Source: Gemmatimonadota bacterium (lineage in GTDB: Bacteria > Gemmatimonadota > Gemmatimonadetes > Gemmatimonadales > Gemmatimonadaceae). Taken from it: DNA of 64,000 nt. Of this stretch, positions 8,333-15,999 are shown one piece after another. The notes below the pieces were generated by a model. The model searched no databases, had not been told where the DNA came from, and saw only the letters and a list, made by a program, of their open reading frames with translations. The stretch lies in the NCBI GenBank assembly GCA_020161135.1, contig JAIUOB010000007.1:1-64000 (forward strand). The letters are read 5' to 3'. Numbering within the stretch: position 1 is the stretch's first letter; every line of letters begins with the position of its first letter. Position numbers and translations under genes: made by a program.

Positions 8333-9535
8333 ATGTCTGACACCACCCAGCCTGTCATCGTCGCCGCGGCGCGGACGCCCATCGGCAAGTACCTCGGCGC
8401 CCTCGCGGCGCTCTCCGCGCCGGAGCTTGGCGCTATCGCCATCCGTGAGGCCATCCGTCGCTCGGGTGTGGCCCCCGAGGCGCTCAACGAAGTCATCATG
8501 GGGCACGTGCTCCAGGGCGGCACGGGACAGGCGCCGGCCCGGCAGGCGATGCTCAAGGCCGGCGTGCCGGCCGCCGTGTCCGCGGTCACCGTCAACAAGG
8601 TGTGCGGCTCGGGGCTCAAGGCCGTCATGCTCGCGGCGCAGGCCATCAAGGCCGGCGATGCCCAGGCGATCGTCGCGGGCGGCATGGAGAGCATGAGCAA
8701 CGCGCCCCACTACGTGTACGGCATGCGCGGCGGCGTGAAGATCGGCGACCAGACCATGGTCGACGGCATGATCAAGGACGGCCTCTGGTGCGGCACCTGC
8801 GACGTCCACATGGGCTCGCACGCCGAGTACACCGCCACCAAGGCCGGTGTCACGCGGGCGCAGCAGGACGAGTTCGCGGCGGCGTCGCACGCCAAGGCGG
8901 TCGCGGCGCAGCAGGGCGGCAAGTTCGCGGCCGAAATCGTCCCCGTGGAGATCGCCGGCCGGAAGGGTCCCACCATCGTGAGCGTCGACGAGGGGCCGCG
9001 CGCCGACACGACGGCCGAGTCGCTCGCCAAGCTCCGCCCGGCCTTCCCCGGCGAGGATGGCACCACGCTCACGGTCACCGCCGGCAATGCCTCGTCGCTC
9101 AACGATGGTGCCGCGGCCGTGGTGGTCACGAGCGCCGCGTTCGCGAAGGCGCATGGCCTCACGGTGCTCGCGCGCATCAGCAGCTATGCCACCGGCGCCG
9201 GTCACCCGCGCGATCTCTTCTTCGCCCCCATCACCGCGGTGAAGAACCTCATGGCCAAGGATGGCCTCCAGATCGGCGACTACGACCTCATCGAGGCCAA
9301 CGAGGCCTTCGCCAGTCAGTCGGTGGCCGACGGCCTGGGGCTTGGCTGGGATCCGTCGCGCGTGAACGTGCACGGCGGTGCCATCGCGCTGGGCCACCCC
9401 ATCGGGGCGAGCGGCGCGCGCGTGCTGGTGACGCTGCTGCATGCCCTCGCCGACCGTGGTGCACGTCGCGGGCTGGCCACCCTCTGCCTCGGTGGTGGCG
9501 ACGCCGTGGCGCTCTCGGTTGAGCGCGTCGGCTAG
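8333..9535 (+). CDS. Acetyl-CoA C-acetyltransferase (thiolase)
   Basis: Thiolase II family enzyme condensing or cleaving acetoacetyl-CoA/3-ketoacyl-CoA. The 400-residue product has the nucleophilic Cys in VNKVCGSGLKAV (about residue 88), GGMESMSNAPH, the NEAFA motif, the catalytic His in GGAIALGHPIGASGAR (about 351) and the C-terminal Cys in LCLGGGDAVAL. Length is typical (390-400). It opens a co-directional run with 3-hydroxybutyryl-CoA dehydrogenase and acyl-CoA dehydrogenase, pointing to beta-oxidation-type or C4-acyl-CoA metabolism (atoB/phaA/thlA-like). The exact physiological substrate cannot be read from sequence, so no symbol is given. Confidence 0.93.
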   Translation: MSDTTQPVIVAAARTPIGKYLGALAALSAPELGAIAIREAIRRSGVAPEALNEVIMGHVLQGGTGQAPARQAMLKAGVPAAVSAVTVNKVCGSGLKAVMLAAQAIKAGDAQAIVAGGMESMSNAPHYVYGMRGGVKIGDQTMVDGMIKDGLWCGTCDVHMGSHAEYTATKAGVTRAQQDEFAAASHAKAVAAQQGGKFAAEIVPVEIAGRKGPTIVSVDEGPRADTTAESLAKLRPAFPGEDGTTLTVTAGNASSLNDGAAAVVVTSAAFAKAHGLTVLARISSYATGAGHPRDLFFAPITAVKNLMAKDGLQIGDYDLIEANEAFASQSVADGLGLGWDPSRVNVHGGAIALGHPIGASGARVLVTLLHALADRGARRGLATLCLGGGDAVALSVERVG

Positions 9536-10424
9536 CACGCGCGTCGGGCGTCTCCTGTGGCGCCTCGGGGCGTTCGCGACCGGATGGATCCTCGTGCAGG
9601 GCATCGCCGAGTCGACGCTGCAGCCGGCGTTCGCCGCGCTGTCGCGTGCACTGGGCGAGCCCGTGCCGTTGTACCCGGTCGCGATGCTCGCCGGTGCGGT
9701 GGGCGGTATCGCGGCGGCCCTGCAACTCGCGTTCGTGGCGCCATGGTCGCTGGTGGGACTCACCACGCGCGACTGGGCGCCGGCGCGGCTGGCCACGGGC
9801 GCGCTGCTGGGCACTGCGGCCGTGCTGCTCACGGCTGGCATGCTGTGGGCCGTGGGCGCGCTGCGCTTCGAGGGCGCGGCGACCTCCGACGGGCTCACGC
9901 CTGCCGGTTCGTGGGGCATGGCCGCGCTGCGTCTGTTCCTCGTGCTGGCACCGGCGGCGCTGTGGGAAGAGCTCGCCTTTCGCGGCCTGTTGCAGGGGGC
10001 GCTCGATGAGGCCACCAACCAGCGCGTGGTGGCGCGCGCGCTGTCGAGCATCGCGTTCGGGCTCGTGCACCTCGACAATCCCGGCGCCGGGGTCCGCACC
10101 ACCGGCATCGTCATGCTCGCCGGCTGGTGTCTCGCGCTGGTGCGTGAGCAGCGTGGGCTGCCGGCCGCATTCAGCGCGCATCTGGCGTGGAACTGGATCA
10201 TGGCCGCCGTGCTGCACGTCCCCGTGAGCGGGCTGCCGTTCTCCACGCCGGGCTATCGTGCGCTGCCCAGCGGCCCCGCGTGGCTCTCCGGTGGCGCCTG
10301 GGGCCCCGAGGGGAGCCTCATCGCGGCGCTCGTGCTGGCCGGTGCCGCATGGTACTGGCGTCGTCCCGTCACGCGCGCCGAGCGGATCGGCGCGCCATCC
10401 ACTTCACCGCTCACGTCGAGCTAG
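9519..10424 (+). CDS. CPBP-family intramembrane metalloprotease
   Basis: Predicted multi-pass membrane protease of the CPBP/CAAX type. Hydrophobic segments span most of the protein. Motif 1 is present as EELAFRGLLQGAL (EExxxR, about residues 149-154), followed by the second motif around SSIAFGLVHL (FxxxH) and a third as HLAWNWIMA (HxxxN). The start is uncertain: TTG at 9519 overlaps the thiolase end by 17 bases; ATG 9441 would give 26 more residues with no membrane segment and a 95-base overlap. I use 9519. The gene sits between thiolase and 3-hydroxybutyryl-CoA dehydrogenase, probably co-transcribed, though a metabolic link is not obvious. CPBP proteins act in prenyl-protein processing, bacteriocin immunity or anti-sigma cleavage in other organisms; the substrate here is unknown. 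Confidence 0.82.
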   Translation: MSASASTRVGRLLWRLGAFATGWILVQGIAESTLQPAFAALSRALGEPVPLYPVAMLAGAVGGIAAALQLAFVAPWSLVGLTTRDWAPARLATGALLGTAAVLLTAGMLWAVGALRFEGAATSDGLTPAGSWGMAALRLFLVLAPAALWEELAFRGLLQGALDEATNQRVVARALSSIAFGLVHLDNPGAGVRTTGIVMLAGWCLALVREQRGLPAAFSAHLAWNWIMAAVLHVPVSGLPFSTPGYRALPSGPAWLSGGAWGPEGSLIAALVLAGAAWYWRRPVTRAERIGAPSTSPLTSS

Positions 10425-10430
10425 GTCGTC

Positions 10431-11327
10431 ATGTCGCAGCAGTCGTCGTCCGCGTCCTCCTCCTCTGCCGCCGCGCACCTTGCCGGCGCGCGCGTGGCCG
10501 TCATCGGCGCGGGGCAGATGGGCAACGGCATCGCCCACGTCTTTGCCGCGGCCGGGCATCCGGTTACGATGATCGACGTCAACGCCGACGCGCTGCAGAA
10601 GGGGCGCGACACCATCGCGAAGAACCTCGACCGTCAGGTGAAGAAGGGCGCGGTCGACGCCGAGACGGCGGCGGCGGCGCTCGCGCGCGTGGCGACGTCC
10701 ACGGCGTTCGACGCGGTGCACGATGCCCGCGTCGTCGTGGAAGCGGCCACCGAACGCAGCGACCTCAAGTTCCGCATCTTCGAGGAGCTCGACCGCCTCG
10801 CGCCCGCCGACGCGATCCTCGCCAGCAACACCAGCTCGATCGCCATCACCGAGATCGCGGCGCGCACCAAGCGCCCCGAGCAGGTCATCGGCATGCACTT
10901 CATGAATCCGGTGCCGGTCATGCAGCTCGTCGAGGTCATCCGTGGCCTCGCGACGAGCGACGCGACCACCGCCACCGTCATGGCGCTCGCCACGGCGCTG
11001 GGCAAGACGCCCGTCGAGGTGAACGACTTCCCCGGCTTCGTGGCCAATCGCATCCTCATGCCGATGATCAATGAGGCCATCTACTGCGTCATGGAGGGCG
11101 TCGGCACGCCCGAGGCCATCGACACGGTCATGAAGCTCGGCATGAACCACCCGATGGGCCCGCTCACGCTGGCTGACTTCATCGGCCTCGATACCTGCCT
11201 CGCCATTCTCGAGGTGCTGCACGACGGGCTCGGCGACCCGAAGTACCGCCCGTGCCCGCTGCTGCGGAAGTACGTCGCGGCCGGTTGGCTCGGCCGGAAG
11301 AGCGGTCGAGGCTTCTACCAGTACTGA
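10431..11327 (+). CDS. 3-hydroxybutyryl-CoA dehydrogenase
   Basis: NAD(P)-dependent oxidation of (S)-3-hydroxybutyryl-CoA, or the reverse reduction. The 298-residue product starts with a Ser/Ala-rich tail, then the Rossmann motif VAVIGAGQMGNGIAHVFA (about residues 22-39), SNTSSIAITEIA, the catalytic-His motif GMHFMNPVPVMQLVE (about 158), and the C-terminal domain with NHPMGPLTLADFIGLD and GRGFYQY. Length is typical for single-domain Hbd/PaaH (about 285-300). It starts 6 bases after the CPBP gene and follows thiolase, so the genes likely form one acyl-CoA operon. The frame begins at the ATG after the previous stop; the residues before the Rossmann fold are low complexity. Confidence 0.93.
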   Translation: MSQQSSSASSSSAAAHLAGARVAVIGAGQMGNGIAHVFAAAGHPVTMIDVNADALQKGRDTIAKNLDRQVKKGAVDAETAAAALARVATSTAFDAVHDARVVVEAATERSDLKFRIFEELDRLAPADAILASNTSSIAITEIAARTKRPEQVIGMHFMNPVPVMQLVEVIRGLATSDATTATVMALATALGKTPVEVNDFPGFVANRILMPMINEAIYCVMEGVGTPEAIDTVMKLGMNHPMGPLTLADFIGLDTCLAILEVLHDGLGDPKYRPCPLLRKYVAAGWLGRKSGRGFYQY

Positions 11328-11417
11328 ACACGTATGGAACGCAGGAGAGAAACGCACCCGCATCCTTCTCCCTGCCATCTTCTCTCTTCTTCCTGATCCT
11401 TCAAGGGATCCGCCCCC

Positions 11418-12602
11418 ATGTCGCTCCTGCCCCTCACCGAAACCCAGGCCGAAATCCAGCGGCTCGCGCGCGACTACGCGCAGCGCGAGCTCGTGCCGCT
11501 CGCCGGCGAACGCGATCGCGCCTCGCGCTTCGATCGCGTCATGGTCGAGCAGATGGCGGCGCTCGGTTTCCTCGGCATGCTCATCCCGGAGTCGTATGAC
11601 GGCCTCGGGCTCGACGCCAACAGCTACCTGCTGGCCCTCGAGGAGATCGCGGTCGCCGACGCCACCGCGGCGGTGACGCTGAGCGTGCACAACTCCCTGC
11701 CCACGCAGATGATCCTGACGTATGGCAGCGAGGCGCAGCGCACGCGCTGGCTGCCGCCGCTGGCGCGCGGGGAACTGCTCGGCGCGTTCGCGCTCTCGGA
11801 GCCCGAAGCCGGCAGCGACGCCGCGAGCTTGCGCGCGCAGGCCACGCGCGACGGCGACGACTGGATCCTCGACGGCACCAAGGCGTGGGTCTCGCACGGC
11901 AACGAAGCCGGTGTGATCCTCTGCATGGCGCGCACCGACACGCCCGAGAATCGTCGCGGCAGCAAGGGCATCTCCACGTTCATCCTCACCCCCGACCTGC
12001 CGGGCTTCGCCGTGAGCAAGAAGGAGGCGAAGATGGGACTCCGCGCATCGCCCACCGTGCAGATCGTGCTCGACCGCTGCCGCGTCCCGGGCGATCGGCT
12101 CGTGGGCGAGGTGGGGCGCGGCCTCACGTATGCGCTCGGCTCGCTCGACCACGGCCGCCTCGGCATCGCCGCGCAGGCGGTCGGCATCGCGCGCGCGGCG
12201 CTCGAGGCCAGCGTGCGCTACGCGGGCGAGCGCAAGCAGTTCGGTCGCGCCATCGGCGAGTTCCAGGCCATCCAGTTCAAGCTGGCCGACATGGCCACGC
12301 GCATCACCGCGGCCCGCACGCTGCTGCACACCGCGGCGGCCGCCAAGCAACGCGGGGAGAAGGTCACCCGCTACTGCAGCATGGCCAAGCTCTTCGCTAC
12401 GGAGACGGCCATGTGGGTCACGACGCAGGCCGTGCAGGTGTTCGGCGGCTACGGCTACGTGACCGACTACTCGGTCGAGCGCCACATGCGCGACGCGAAG
12501 GTGACGGAGATCTACGAGGGCACCTCGGAGATCCAGCGCATCGTCATCGCGCGCGAGACGCTCGCCGCTGCGGCAGCCGCCGACGGCTGCCTCCCCGACT
12601 GA
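11418..12602 (+). CDS. Acyl-CoA dehydrogenase
   Basis: FAD-dependent alpha,beta-dehydrogenation of an acyl-CoA, passing electrons to ETF. The 394-residue product has the N-terminal helical domain, the FAD/substrate motif FALSEPEAGSDAASL (about 129-143), TKAWVSHGNEAGV, the GERKQFGRAIGEFQAIQ helix, AVQVFGGYGYVTDY and the catalytic glutamate in IYEGTSEIQR (about 370). Length matches short/branched-chain acyl-CoA dehydrogenases (380-400). A 90-base pyrimidine-rich gap separates it from the preceding gene. With thiolase and Hbd upstream and leucine dehydrogenase 20 bases downstream, a short-chain or branched-chain acyl-CoA substrate is plausible, but chain length is not decided by sequence. Confidence 0.93.
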   Translation: MSLLPLTETQAEIQRLARDYAQRELVPLAGERDRASRFDRVMVEQMAALGFLGMLIPESYDGLGLDANSYLLALEEIAVADATAAVTLSVHNSLPTQMILTYGSEAQRTRWLPPLARGELLGAFALSEPEAGSDAASLRAQATRDGDDWILDGTKAWVSHGNEAGVILCMARTDTPENRRGSKGISTFILTPDLPGFAVSKKEAKMGLRASPTVQIVLDRCRVPGDRLVGEVGRGLTYALGSLDHGRLGIAAQAVGIARAALEASVRYAGERKQFGRAIGEFQAIQFKLADMATRITAARTLLHTAAAAKQRGEKVTRYCSMAKLFATETAMWVTTQAVQVFGGYGYVTDYSVERHMRDAKVTEIYEGTSEIQRIVIARETLAAAAAADGCLPD

Positions 12603-12622
12603 CCCGCACACTTCCCAGGACC

Positions 12623-13699
12623 ATGCGTTTCTTCGAAACCATCGCCGACATGGGTCATGAGCAGGTGGTATTCTGCCATGACAAGGCGTCCGGCTACCGC
12701 GGCATCATCGCGATACATGACACCACGCTGGGCCCCGCGCTCGGCGGCGCCCGCTTCTGGAACTACGCCTCCGACGAGGAGGCCATGATCGACGCCCTGC
12801 GCCTGTCGCGCGGCATGACATACAAGAACGCCGTGGCCGGCCTCAACCTGGGCGGCGGCAAGTCGGTCATCATCGGTGACAACCGCACGACCAATCGCGA
12901 GATGCTCTTCCGCGCGCACGGCCGCTTCGTCGACTCGCTCGGCGGACGCTACGTGACCGCCGAAGACGTGGGCACGACGGTCGAGGACATGGACTTCGTG
13001 CACATGGAGACGACGTACGTCACCGGCATCGGCTCCAAGTCCGGCGACCCCTCGAGCGTGACCGCGCACGGCGTGTTCCGCGCCATCGAGGCGTCGGCGC
13101 ACCAGAAGTGGGGCAGTGACGAGCTCACCGGCCGCACGGTGGCCATCCAGGGGCTCGGGCATGTCGGCTTTCACCTCGCCACGGCGCTGCACCTCGCCGG
13201 CGCACGCCTCATCGTGACGGACATCGACGCGGCCCGCATTGAGCGCGTCGTCGAGGCCACGGGCGCCACGGTCGTGGCGAGCGACGAGATCTTCGGCGTG
13301 CAGGCCGACATCTTCGCCCCCTGCGCGCTGGGCGGCATCATCAACGATCAGACGATCCCGCGCCTGCAGGTGGGCATCGTCGCCGGTGCGGCCAACAACC
13401 AGCTCCTCGAGGCCCGTCACGGGGACGAACTGGAGGCGCGCGGCATCCTGTACGCGCCCGACTACGTGGCCAACGCCGGCGGCGTCATCAATGTGTACAG
13501 CGAGCTCACCGGCTGGAGTCGCGAGCGCTCGCTGCGCAAGGCCGACGAGATCTACGAAACCGTGCTCAGCGTGTATCAGATCGCCAAGGACACGGGGCTG
13601 CCCACGTACAAGGCGGCCGATCGCGTGGCCGAGCAGCGTATCGCGGCGGTGCGTGGTATGATCCGCACGTGGCCGCAGTATCCCAACAAGGAATCCTGA
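12623..13699 (+). CDS. ldh: Leucine (Glu/Leu/Phe/Val-type) dehydrogenase
   Basis: NAD-dependent oxidative deamination of leucine/valine/isoleucine to the 2-oxo acid and ammonia. The 358-residue product matches the leucine-dehydrogenase branch: TLGPALGGARFW with the substrate glycines, GMTYKNAVAGLNLGGGKSVI containing the catalytic lysine (about residue 80), the catalytic aspartate in VTAEDVGTT (about 115), then the NAD domain with IQGLGHVGFHLA and PDYVANAGGVINV. Length is normal (about 360). Start ATG 12623 lies 20 bases after the acyl-CoA dehydrogenase stop, so the two are likely co-transcribed. Branched 2-oxo acids from this enzyme would feed acyl-CoAs to the upstream dehydrogenase. Valine or phenylalanine preference is possible. 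Confidence 0.88.
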   Translation: MRFFETIADMGHEQVVFCHDKASGYRGIIAIHDTTLGPALGGARFWNYASDEEAMIDALRLSRGMTYKNAVAGLNLGGGKSVIIGDNRTTNREMLFRAHGRFVDSLGGRYVTAEDVGTTVEDMDFVHMETTYVTGIGSKSGDPSSVTAHGVFRAIEASAHQKWGSDELTGRTVAIQGLGHVGFHLATALHLAGARLIVTDIDAARIERVVEATGATVVASDEIFGVQADIFAPCALGGIINDQTIPRLQVGIVAGAANNQLLEARHGDELEARGILYAPDYVANAGGVINVYSELTGWSRERSLRKADEIYETVLSVYQIAKDTGLPTYKAADRVAEQRIAAVRGMIRTWPQYPNKES

Positions 13700-13719
13700 C
13701 TCCGAGGCAGACCGGCATC

Positions 13720-14211
13720 ATGGTGGACGTCGCGCACACCGGCGAGCGCATTCCGATCGCCTCCGATCACGCGGGCTTCGAGCTCAAGCAGCGGCTGCAG
13801 GCTGTCCTCACGGGGATGGGCTATGCGGTCGATGACATCGGCACCCACAGCACGGCCAGCACCGACTATGCCGACTACGCCCATCCGCTCGCGCAGCAGG
13901 TGAGCGATGGGCGGGTGCAGCGTGGCGTCCTCCTCTGCGGCACCGGGTTGGGCATGTCGTACACCGCCAACCGTTATCCGGGGGTGCGGGCCGCGGTGGC
14001 CTGGGCCCCCGATATCGCGGCCCTCGCCCGACAGCACAACGACGCGAACATTCTGGTGCTCCCGGCGCGTTTCGTGTCCGACGAGGACGCCGAGGCGATC
14101 CTCCGCACCTGGCTCGAGACGCCCTTCGAGGGCGGTCGGCACACCCGCCGCGTCGAGAAGATCGAGCAGACCAACGCGCACATCACCGACGATCGGGAGA
14201 CCTCCGCATGA
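13720..14211 (+). CDS. rpiB: Ribose-5-phosphate isomerase B
   Basis: Interconverts ribose-5-phosphate and ribulose-5-phosphate in the pentose phosphate pathway (LacA/RpiB family). The 163-residue product shows ASDHAGFELKQRL near the N-terminus, DIGTHSTASTDYADYAH, the active-site Cys region VLLCGTGLGMSYTANRYPGVRAAV (Cys about residue 71) and RQHNDANILVLPARFV. Length is a little above the usual ~145-155 because of an N-terminal MVDVAHTGER tail and a C-terminal extension. ATG 13720 is 20 bases after the dehydrogenase stop and better placed than an upstream start that would overlap that gene. Its end overlaps glyA by four bases (ATGA). Confidence 0.93.
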   Translation: MVDVAHTGERIPIASDHAGFELKQRLQAVLTGMGYAVDDIGTHSTASTDYADYAHPLAQQVSDGRVQRGVLLCGTGLGMSYTANRYPGVRAAVAWAPDIAALARQHNDANILVLPARFVSDEDAEAILRTWLETPFEGGRHTRRVEKIEQTNAHITDDRETSA

Positions 14212-15506
14212 ACGCAGGCGCCAGCGCACGCTGGTCGGAATGGGATCGGATGCCGCCGGGCGCGGCGCTGCAGCACACCGACCCCGTCATCGCGCACCTC
14301 ATCGACGAGGAGATCCAGCGCCAGAGCGATGGACTCGAGCTCATCGCCAGTGAGAACTTCGTGTCGCCGGCGGTCATGGAGGCCATGGGCTCGCCGCTCA
14401 CGAACAAGTACGCCGAAGGACTCCCGGGCAAGCGCTACTACGGCGGCTGCGAGGTCGTCGACCAGGTCGAGCAGCTCGCCATCGATCGGCTCAAGCAGCT
14501 CTTCGGTGCCGAGCACGCCAATGTGCAGGCGCACAGCGGCGCATCGGCCAATGCGGCGGTGTTCCTCGCGTTCATGAAGCCCGGGGACACGTTCCTGGGC
14601 ATGGACCTGTCGCAGGGCGGCCACCTCACGCACGGCTCGCCGGTCAACTTCTCGGGACTGTTGTACAACGCCATCTCGTACGGCGTGACCCCCGAAGGGC
14701 TCATCGACTACGACCGCATGCGGGCGCTGGCGCGTGAGCACAAGCCGCGCATGATCATCGCCGGCTACAGTGCGTACTCGCGCGTCATCGACTGGCAGGC
14801 GTTCGCCGAGGTCGCGCAGGAGGTCGGCGCCGTCTTCATGGTCGACATGGCGCACTTTGCCGGGCTCGCCGCCACCGGTGTGTACCCGTCACCGGTGCCC
14901 TTTGCCGATGTCGTGACGAGTACCACGCACAAGACGCTTCGCGGACCGCGCGGCGGCATCATCCTGTGCAAGGCCGCGCACGCCAAGGCCATCGACAAGG
15001 CGACGTTCCCGGGTATGCAGGGCGGGCCGCTCGAGCACGTCATTGCCGCCAAGGCCGTGGCGTTCCACGAGGCGCTGCAGCCCGCATTCACCGACTATTG
15101 CCGCCAGGTGGTGCGCAACGCGCAGGTGCTGGCGGCGGCGCTGGCGGCACGGGGCTATCACATCGTGTCGGGCGGCACCGACAACCACCTCATGCTCGTC
15201 GATCTCCGCAGCAAGGGCCTCACCGGCAAGGTGGCCGAAAAGGCGCTCGACGCTGCGGGCATCACGGTGAACAAGAACACCGTGCCCAACGAGACCCAGT
15301 CGCCCTTCGTCACCAGCGGCATCCGCATCGGCACGCCGGCGGTCACCACGCGTGGCATGGACGCGGCGGCCATGGAGCAGGTCGCGGTGCTCATTGACCG
15401 TGTCCTCTCGGCCCACGAGGACCCCGCCACCCTCGCGGCGGTCCGTGCCGACGTGAAGGCGCTGGCCGACGCCTTCCCGCTGTACCGGTCGGTGGCGCGC
15501 GTCTGA
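14208..15506 (+). CDS. glyA: Serine hydroxymethyltransferase
   Basis: PLP enzyme interconverting serine and glycine with tetrahydrofolate as one-carbon carrier. The 432-residue product has LELIASENFVSPAVMEAMGS, NKYAEGLPGKRYYGGCE, the PLP lysine in TSTTHKTLRGPRGG (about 243), DMAHFAGL, and FVTSGIRIGTPAVTTRG near the end. A ~20-residue N-terminal extension precedes the conserved core. The rpiB-glyA pair with ATGA overlap is a common bacterial neighbourhood, which supports translational coupling and the chosen start. Confidence 0.96.
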   Translation: MNAGASARWSEWDRMPPGAALQHTDPVIAHLIDEEIQRQSDGLELIASENFVSPAVMEAMGSPLTNKYAEGLPGKRYYGGCEVVDQVEQLAIDRLKQLFGAEHANVQAHSGASANAAVFLAFMKPGDTFLGMDLSQGGHLTHGSPVNFSGLLYNAISYGVTPEGLIDYDRMRALAREHKPRMIIAGYSAYSRVIDWQAFAEVAQEVGAVFMVDMAHFAGLAATGVYPSPVPFADVVTSTTHKTLRGPRGGIILCKAAHAKAIDKATFPGMQGGPLEHVIAAKAVAFHEALQPAFTDYCRQVVRNAQVLAAALAARGYHIVSGGTDNHLMLVDLRSKGLTGKVAEKALDAAGITVNKNTVPNETQSPFVTSGIRIGTPAVTTRGMDAAAMEQVAVLIDRVLSAHEDPATLAAVRADVKALADAFPLYRSVARV

Positions 15507-15582
15507 CGCGTCACCGGCCCCCCGGTTGTGGCGGCCGGGGCGGCACGGCAGTTTTCCTGACCGACATTCAGGGAGCAGGGGA
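15507..15582 (+). terminator. Weak candidate terminator after glyA
   Basis: CCCCGG and CCGGGG, nine bases apart, can pair within 15518-15541 and are followed by a short TTTT at 15551-15554. The T-run is not directly adjacent, so this may only be a GC-rich spacer in a longer operon. Confidence 0.25.
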
Positions 15583-15966
15583 GTGACCGAGCTGGCGTTC
15601 CGTGAAGGCATCATGGACCAGATCCGGCTGCGCGAGCAGCGGTTCGACGAGCGCGCATATCTGTTCGTGCTCTCGTCGCTCGAGCATTCCCAGGCGCGGC
15701 TCATCGAGCGCCGCCACATCTCGGGCCCCGAGCTCGCGCACGCCTGTCGCGAGCTCGCCCTGCAGCGCTTCGGCGTCATGGCGCGGCTCGTCCTCGAGCA
15801 CTGGGGCGTGCGTGCGACGGCCGACATCGGCGACATCGTCTTCACCCTCGTCGACCTCGGCCTGCTCATCAGCCAGCCCGACGACTCGCGGGAAGACTTC
15901 GAGGACGTGTTCGATTTCGCGGACGCGTTCGAGCGCGAGTATCCGTGGAGCGCGGCGCACGTCTGA
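15583..15966 (+). CDS. Minf_1886-family protein
   Basis: A 127-residue soluble protein matching the family known as Minf_1886 (TIGR04138-type), found mainly in Verrucomicrobia, Planctomycetes, Gemmatimonadota and relatives; its function is not established. Family-like pattern seen: DERAYLFVLSSLEH near residue 20-33, RRHISGPELAHACRELAL, FGVMARLVLEHWGV, DIGDIVFTLVDLGLL and the C-terminal DSREDFEDVFDFADAFE. GTG 15583 is chosen because a CAGGGGAG Shine-Dalgarno-like stretch lies just upstream and the family N-terminus starts here; ATG 15613 is an alternative. It lies between glyA and nnrDE on the same strand. Confidence 0.75.
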   Translation: MTELAFREGIMDQIRLREQRFDERAYLFVLSSLEHSQARLIERRHISGPELAHACRELALQRFGVMARLVLEHWGVRATADIGDIVFTLVDLGLLISQPDDSREDFEDVFDFADAFEREYPWSAAHV

Positions 15967-15999
15967 CCGACGCGCCGTGACCGCGCTGCCACCCACCTC

